This document shows positions 59,933-64,000 of a stretch of DNA of 64,000 nucleotides, one piece after another. Origin of the DNA: an uncultured Duncaniella sp. (GTDB taxonomy: Bacteria > Bacteroidota > Bacteroidia > Bacteroidales > Muribaculaceae). A program made the position numbers and the translations under genes. The notes beneath the pieces are model-generated. The model made no database searches, was not told the DNA's origin, and saw only the letters and a list, made by a program, of their open reading frames with translations. Every line of letters begins with the position of its first letter. Within the stretch, counting starts at the first letter, position 1. The stretch covers positions 89,285-153,284 of the forward strand of contig NZ_CAJTQC010000002.1 of the NCBI RefSeq assembly GCF_910578445.1, given 5' to 3'.

Positions 59933-62557
59933 TCAGAACGTATATTTGACTGTCGCCAGAAACTCAATCGGGCGCAGTGAGAATGTGTAGCTGTAGATGT
60001 CGGATTCCGAGAAATAGCTGTAGGAATACGAACGGCAATTGGTCAGATTCTTGCCACTGAGTTCGAAATCGAAGTGGCCGGTGTGATATCTCATTCCGCC
60101 TCCGACAAACAGGCTTTCTTTGGAGATGCCGTTGACGACAACGACGTGATTCCAGTAGCCCGACGCATATATTTCAAAACTCTTTACAGGATGCACCGAC
60201 AGCGAAGCCTGCGCCACGATGTCGTTGACATTGTTGCGCATTGCGATGGCGGTGATTTTCTGGACAGAGCGTGTGTACCACGCATTGAGCGACAGGTCGA
60301 TTGCGCCGTTAAACGGGGTGCTGCTGATTGCTCCGTGAAGTTTGTAGATGAGATTGCCCACTGTGTAGGGTTTCTGCTGCCGGAGCACCTTGCGATGCAA
60401 CGAGTTCACGTTTCCATCGAGAGTGAAGGTCGTGCGCCACGGACGCATGTTTTTCGACACCGACAGTGTTGCGTTGAGCATATCGTTGCGGTTGCGGAGA
60501 TTGTTGACCGTCGAGCTGACATTGTCGGCAGTCACATTGCTGCCGCTGATGCGGTTGCAGTGGCCGAAACGGTAGAGACCGGTGAAAGTGATGAAAATCG
60601 CTCTGATCGGGTCGCGGAAATTCAGATTGGCTGTGGCGCTGTAGCTCTCGGTGCTGTTGAGCGTCCCTGAGCCGAAGGTGGTGCGCTGGCGGTAGGTGAT
60701 GTAGACCGGGTTGGTGATATAGTCCTTGATTCCGCCAAGCCTGACGCTTCTGCCGAGGCTAAGGGTGGTGTTGATTTTGGCCGTCGGTTTGAAATTGACC
60801 ACGGTCCTTACCCCGAAATCCGTTTTGTTGAGCGGATATCTGCTGTCGGTCAGACGGTCGGAGAACCGCATTGCGGTCAGCGTCACCGGCACGAGCACTT
60901 TCAGATTGAATTTCGGCCCGGGGCGGTATCTGTATTCGGGTTCGACGATGGTCTGGAGGTCATAGCCGTTCACATTGTTGGCTGAGGATGAATTTCCGGC
61001 GCTGAAACCGGATTTGAATCTGTCGTAGGCCGACTCGAAACGCAGATTCACTCCGAGGGTCGAATTATTGTCAATCATCCACGAATGGCCTATTTTTTCG
61101 GTCGTCGTGAACGACAGGGCGCTTCCTCGCTGTGAGAGGAGTGCGACACCTCCGTCGGCCGCTCCTATGCGGCTGACAGGTGTGTTGACCACCGCAATGT
61201 CAGACTGAAACGATACGATGCGCTTCCCTTTGCGGATGGTGACATCAAGACTGTTGGCGAAATTATAGTCATCGGTGCGTGAATCCTGCATCACATCCCC
61301 GGAGTTAATGATGGAGTAACTGTTGTCGGCAAAGCGTCCGCGAAACGAAAATTTGTCAGAGATGAATCCCGTCGGGGCGTTATTCTCGATTTTTACGCTG
61401 AACTTCGCTTCCTGAGCATGAGGGTTGCTCTCGATTCTCTCATAGAAATCGATTGCAGGGTCGTCGCCGTTGCTGTAGGTGATCGACTCGGTGTTTACCG
61501 TGCGGTTGTCCTCGTCGGTATAGTCGGCCGTGAAATTGAGTTTGCCGTATTTCCCGATTTTTTTGATGGTGTTGACCGAGACTGTTGCGGAGCGGTTGTC
61601 GAAATAGCGTTCAGACGGGATTTTGGCTTCTCCGAATGGAGTCGAGCCGTAGAGGTTGCTCGCAATCGAACTCTTGTCGCTGCTTTCTGCAATGAGCGAT
61701 TTCGTCTCATTGCCATACGAGCTGCCCCAGTTGTTTGCTTTGGCTGTAACCATCAGCTGTGTCGACGGAGCGATAAACATTCCGAAAGCCTCGCCGAGCC
61801 ATTTTGTGTTGCCGTCATCGTCAGCGCCTGCACCCCCTTTCACGTTACCGACAGGTTTCAGCATGCTTTTGCGCTTCATCTTCAGATTGAGTGCGGCCCT
61901 ATTTGTGATGTCGATATTCTTCAACACCTGTTTTGGCTGGTGGTTCTCATAGATTTCGACTGAAAGAATGTCGTCGGGCGATATGTTGCGGGTGGCGATG
62001 GCGTAGCGTCCTCCGACCACGTCGAGACCTTCGATATAGAATCGGTTGATTCTCTCGCCGTTATATGAAATACCGCCGTTTTCGTTGACTTCGACTCCGG
62101 GGAGCTTCTTGATGACATCCTCTATGTTGCGGTCGGCCTTGGAGCGGAACGATCCCACATCGTAGGTCAGAGTGTCGCCTCGGCTCTTTATCGGAGGGAT
62201 TTTCACGATGACTTCCCGCAGTTCGAGAGGAGCTTCGGAGAGGACGACTTTCATCCCTTCGCGCATCCGGCCTATGGAGTAAGTGGCTGTCGAAAATCCG
62301 AGCAGCGAGAAGTTTACACGGCTGTCGGCGGCCGGTTTTCCCGAAAGGCTGAGCCTGAAATTGCCATTGCCGTCTGTCGAACAGAATGCCAGCATCTTGC
62401 CCGCTGTATCCGACATCGAGACTACGACCCCGGGAAGCGGTTCGCCTGACTTGTCGGCGACGCGGCCGCTCACTTTCCATTGGGCTGCAACTGTGCCGTG
62501 AACAGTGAGGAGAATCACTATCCATAGCAGTCGGTAGATGTGGCGTGGACTTTTCAA
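59933..62557 (-). CDS. TonB-dependent receptor with carboxypeptidase-like regulatory domain
   Basis: 874 aa with signal peptide. An N-terminal carboxypeptidase-regulatory-like domain (WKVSGRVADKSGEPLPGVVV) is followed by a plug (IEDVIKKLPGVEVNENGGIS, YIEGLDVVGGRYAIATRNIS) and about 22 outer membrane strands ending in aromatic LATVKYTF. There is no SusD partner. It lies directly after two GLPGLI genes on the same strand, a known association in the phylum. Ligand unknown. Confidence 0.88.
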   Translation of the reverse strand: MKSPRHIYRLLWIVILLTVHGTVAAQWKVSGRVADKSGEPLPGVVVSMSDTAGKMLAFCSTDGNGNFRLSLSGKPAADSRVNFSLLGFSTATYSIGRMREGMKVVLSEAPLELREVIVKIPPIKSRGDTLTYDVGSFRSKADRNIEDVIKKLPGVEVNENGGISYNGERINRFYIEGLDVVGGRYAIATRNISPDDILSVEIYENHQPKQVLKNIDITNRAALNLKMKRKSMLKPVGNVKGGAGADDDGNTKWLGEAFGMFIAPSTQLMVTAKANNWGSSYGNETKSLIAESSDKSSIASNLYGSTPFGEAKIPSERYFDNRSATVSVNTIKKIGKYGKLNFTADYTDEDNRTVNTESITYSNGDDPAIDFYERIESNPHAQEAKFSVKIENNAPTGFISDKFSFRGRFADNSYSIINSGDVMQDSRTDDYNFANSLDVTIRKGKRIVSFQSDIAVVNTPVSRIGAADGGVALLSQRGSALSFTTTEKIGHSWMIDNNSTLGVNLRFESAYDRFKSGFSAGNSSSANNVNGYDLQTIVEPEYRYRPGPKFNLKVLVPVTLTAMRFSDRLTDSRYPLNKTDFGVRTVVNFKPTAKINTTLSLGRSVRLGGIKDYITNPVYITYRQRTTFGSGTLNSTESYSATANLNFRDPIRAIFITFTGLYRFGHCNRISGSNVTADNVSSTVNNLRNRNDMLNATLSVSKNMRPWRTTFTLDGNVNSLHRKVLRQQKPYTVGNLIYKLHGAISSTPFNGAIDLSLNAWYTRSVQKITAIAMRNNVNDIVAQASLSVHPVKSFEIYASGYWNHVVVVNGISKESLFVGGGMRYHTGHFDFELSGKNLTNCRSYSYSYFSESDIYSYTFSLRPIEFLATVKYTF

Positions 62558-62609
62558 AGTGAGATTCGTTAAAAATATGAGAGATTAGGGTGCTTATGAA
62601 GCTTATGAA

Positions 62610-63467
62610 TCAGTCTATTTCCACAGGATTGTAGAAAAGGCGACGGTGGGGGACGGCAGGAGTCCCATCGGGTTTTACAGCAGCAGGAAGCTCCCCACCG
62701 AGGAAACCTATGACATCTGTACTGAAGTCATACATCATCTTATTGAATGTCTTACGGTCGGTAGGAATACGGAATGATCTTAATTGATAGCCGAAATCCT
62801 TATTGCTTTTACGTAATTGGATTGCCTCGAATATATGTTCTTTTTTCTCGTCCTCGATTTTCAGAATAAGTCCGGGTAACCCTCCGAATTTTAGAGGTCC
62901 ATTGCTTATCTGAATCTCTTCGGCGTACCATGCGTCCCATGTGCGCCCTCTGAATTCGGCAGTAGCCTTCCTGCATCTGTATCCGCATATTTCATCAGTT
63001 TCGTTTGAGATTTTCCAGTCAAACTCCGGAAGTTCTTCCGTGTAGACATAATTATCTCCGAAAATACCCTCATAATGATTCAATTTGTTTTCATTGAAGA
63101 TTTTTAATGTTTCCGTAAGAGAACAAGATCCTACTTTCTTATAAACCTCATCGAACTCATCATAAGTCGGTTTCCCATTATAATCTGCCACAAATATAGA
63201 ATCAAGTCTATATTCGTTATAGTTTCCATATTTGCTTGCTTTACGTCCGATTTCCAGAACCCAATCTTCAATATTTGTTTCATCAAAAAAAGGGTCGTAA
63301 TTAGAATGTTCATAGACACATTCCATAAAACTATTATCGACAAACTGCACCTTACTAAGTTTTGCAGGCTGTGAACCTCTGTTAGAAGTCTGGCTCTGGG
63401 CTTCAATACTGCCTATTGCACTAAGGATAAGCAGCATGATTGATGTGATGTTGACTATGAGTTTCAT
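62610..63467 (-). CDS. GLPGLI family exported protein
   Basis: 285 aa with signal peptide (SIMLLILSAIGSIEAQ). The name motif is exact: FGGLPGLILKIEDEKKEH, with GYRCRKATAEFRGRTWDAWY before it and RRLFYNPVE at the end. These are Bacteroidetes periplasmic or surface proteins of unknown role, often near TonB-dependent receptors. It is about 53 bases upstream of the receptor gene and preceded by a promoter. A paralogue lies immediately upstream. Confidence 0.92.
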   Translation of the reverse strand: MKLIVNITSIMLLILSAIGSIEAQSQTSNRGSQPAKLSKVQFVDNSFMECVYEHSNYDPFFDETNIEDWVLEIGRKASKYGNYNEYRLDSIFVADYNGKPTYDEFDEVYKKVGSCSLTETLKIFNENKLNHYEGIFGDNYVYTEELPEFDWKISNETDEICGYRCRKATAEFRGRTWDAWYAEEIQISNGPLKFGGLPGLILKIEDEKKEHIFEAIQLRKSNKDFGYQLRSFRIPTDRKTFNKMMYDFSTDVIGFLGGELPAAVKPDGTPAVPHRRLFYNPVEID

Positions 63468-63555
63468 GGTTCGTGGGAATGATGTTATGTGTGAAATGTC
63501 GGTTCGTTTGTGAATGTATAACTATAATTGGTGAAATGATTATATCGCTCGTTTG

Positions 63556-63587
63556 CAAATATAAATAGTTTATTTCATAATAACAAA
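63556..63587 (-). promoter_or_regulatory. Promoter of the first GLPGLI gene
   Basis: Minus-strand TTTG (63584-63587), a 20-base spacer and TATATTTG (63556-63563) match the Bacteroidetes consensus. It lies 89 bases before the ATG at 63467, so the two GLPGLI genes have separate promoters. Confidence 0.7.
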
Positions 63588-63658
63588 TATTCCCAACGAA
63601 TTTAGTATGGTTGTCCCATGATTCTTGACAGACACTAAATTTTCACAGTACAGCCGGA

Positions 63659-64000
63659 TTACTCCAGCTCAAGAGGATTGAAAAACAGTCGCTTATTGCC
63701 GATAGCGGGTGAACCGTCAGCTTTTGTAGGCATATTTGGCGAACCGGATAGGAAAGAGCCTGCGTTTGTCTTGTATTCCTTATACATCTCGTTGAATTTT
63801 TCTCTGTCGGTTTTTATAAGGAATGACCGGATGAAATAAGATAAGTCGGCATCATGCTTTCTCACCTGTAAAGCCTCCATAATATGCTCCTTTTTATCAT
63901 CCTCTACTTTAAGAATCAATCCGGGTAAGCCACCGAATTTCCACGGCCCGTCTGTAATCGGTATCTCTTCGGTGTACCATGCAGTCCAGTTGCGTCCCCT
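63659..64000 (-). CDS. Second GLPGLI family protein, C-terminal part (cut by window edge)
   Basis: The open frame runs from the right edge (114 codons with stop). It begins RGRNWTAWYTEEIPITDGPW and continues FGGLPGLILKVEDDKKEH, and ends with KRLFFNPLELE, closely paralleling the neighbouring GLPGLI protein (RGRTWDAWYAEEI; RRLFYNPVEID). So it is a tandem duplicate. The start codon lies beyond the window. A TTG at 63919 is not a true start. Confidence 0.9.
   Translation of the reverse strand, partial: RGRNWTAWYTEEIPITDGPWKFGGLPGLILKVEDDKKEHIMEALQVRKHDADLSYFIRSFLIKTDREKFNEMYKEYKTNAGSFLSGSPNMPTKADGSPAIGNKRLFFNPLELE

Overview
The window looks like a chromosomal segment of a gut Bacteroidales bacterium, most likely family Muribaculaceae (Duncaniella/Muribaculum-like). 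That placement is an inference from the gene families: a type IX secretion core (PorT-PorP-PorK/L/M/N plus a PorW/SprE fragment), DUF3256, DUF4292, DUF4105, GLPGLI and CD225/DUF2752 proteins, a SecA of 1138 aa, RseC-RnfBC, and several promoters with the Bacteroidetes -7 box TAnnTTTG. Most genes have roughly balanced base composition. The AbiE/nuclease block (about 14.1-16.6 kb) and 54.3-56.0 kb are visibly more AT-rich. No rRNA, recognisable tRNA, CRISPR array or insertion sequence was seen.

Layout. 1-504: start of the T9SS lipoprotein PorW/SprE, cut by the left edge. 896-6662: a four-gene group of a phosphatidylserine-decarboxylase-family pyruvoyl enzyme with a fungal PsiD-like long architecture, a GadC-type APC antiporter, an MFS transporter and a DcaP-like porin. 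This is my best candidate for an undescribed system (amino acid decarboxylation with amine/amino acid exchange). 6757-13791 (minus): DUF3256, a DEAD-box helicase, then dut - TPR - DUF4292 - EnvC-like. 14124-16626: an AbiEi/AbiEii type IV toxin-antitoxin pair divergent from a PD-(D/E)XK nuclease, with a perfect 27-bp inverted repeat between them. 16774-29058 (plus): SurA-like isomerase, OstA-like protein, MutL, DUF4105, an alkaline-phosphatase-superfamily protein, SecA and a small lipoprotein.

29217-36239 (minus) is the T9SS operon porT-porP-porK-porL-porM-porN, encoding the outer membrane ring, motor and accessory barrel proteins; PorW at the left edge belongs to the same machine. It is followed by tyrS, an aspartate aminotransferase, and an rseC-rnfB-rnfC operon that ends at a strong terminator without rnfDGEA. 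41987-44866 holds three surface-polysaccharide genes (WecG/TagA transferase, epimerase, GT4). 44948-52312 holds a GH3 beta-glucosidase, a 7TM-HD phosphodiesterase with DUF2752 and CD225 partners, and deoC-mazG-dtd.

52488-64000 is more accessory: a thioredoxin-fold protein without a CxxC, thiol peroxidase, a 57-aa membrane protein on the minus strand, a structured AT-rich leader in front of an unrecognised exported protein, phospholipase A, a DUF4369 lipoprotein, a beta-helix lipoprotein, and a TonB-dependent receptor next to two tandem GLPGLI proteins, the second cut by the right edge.
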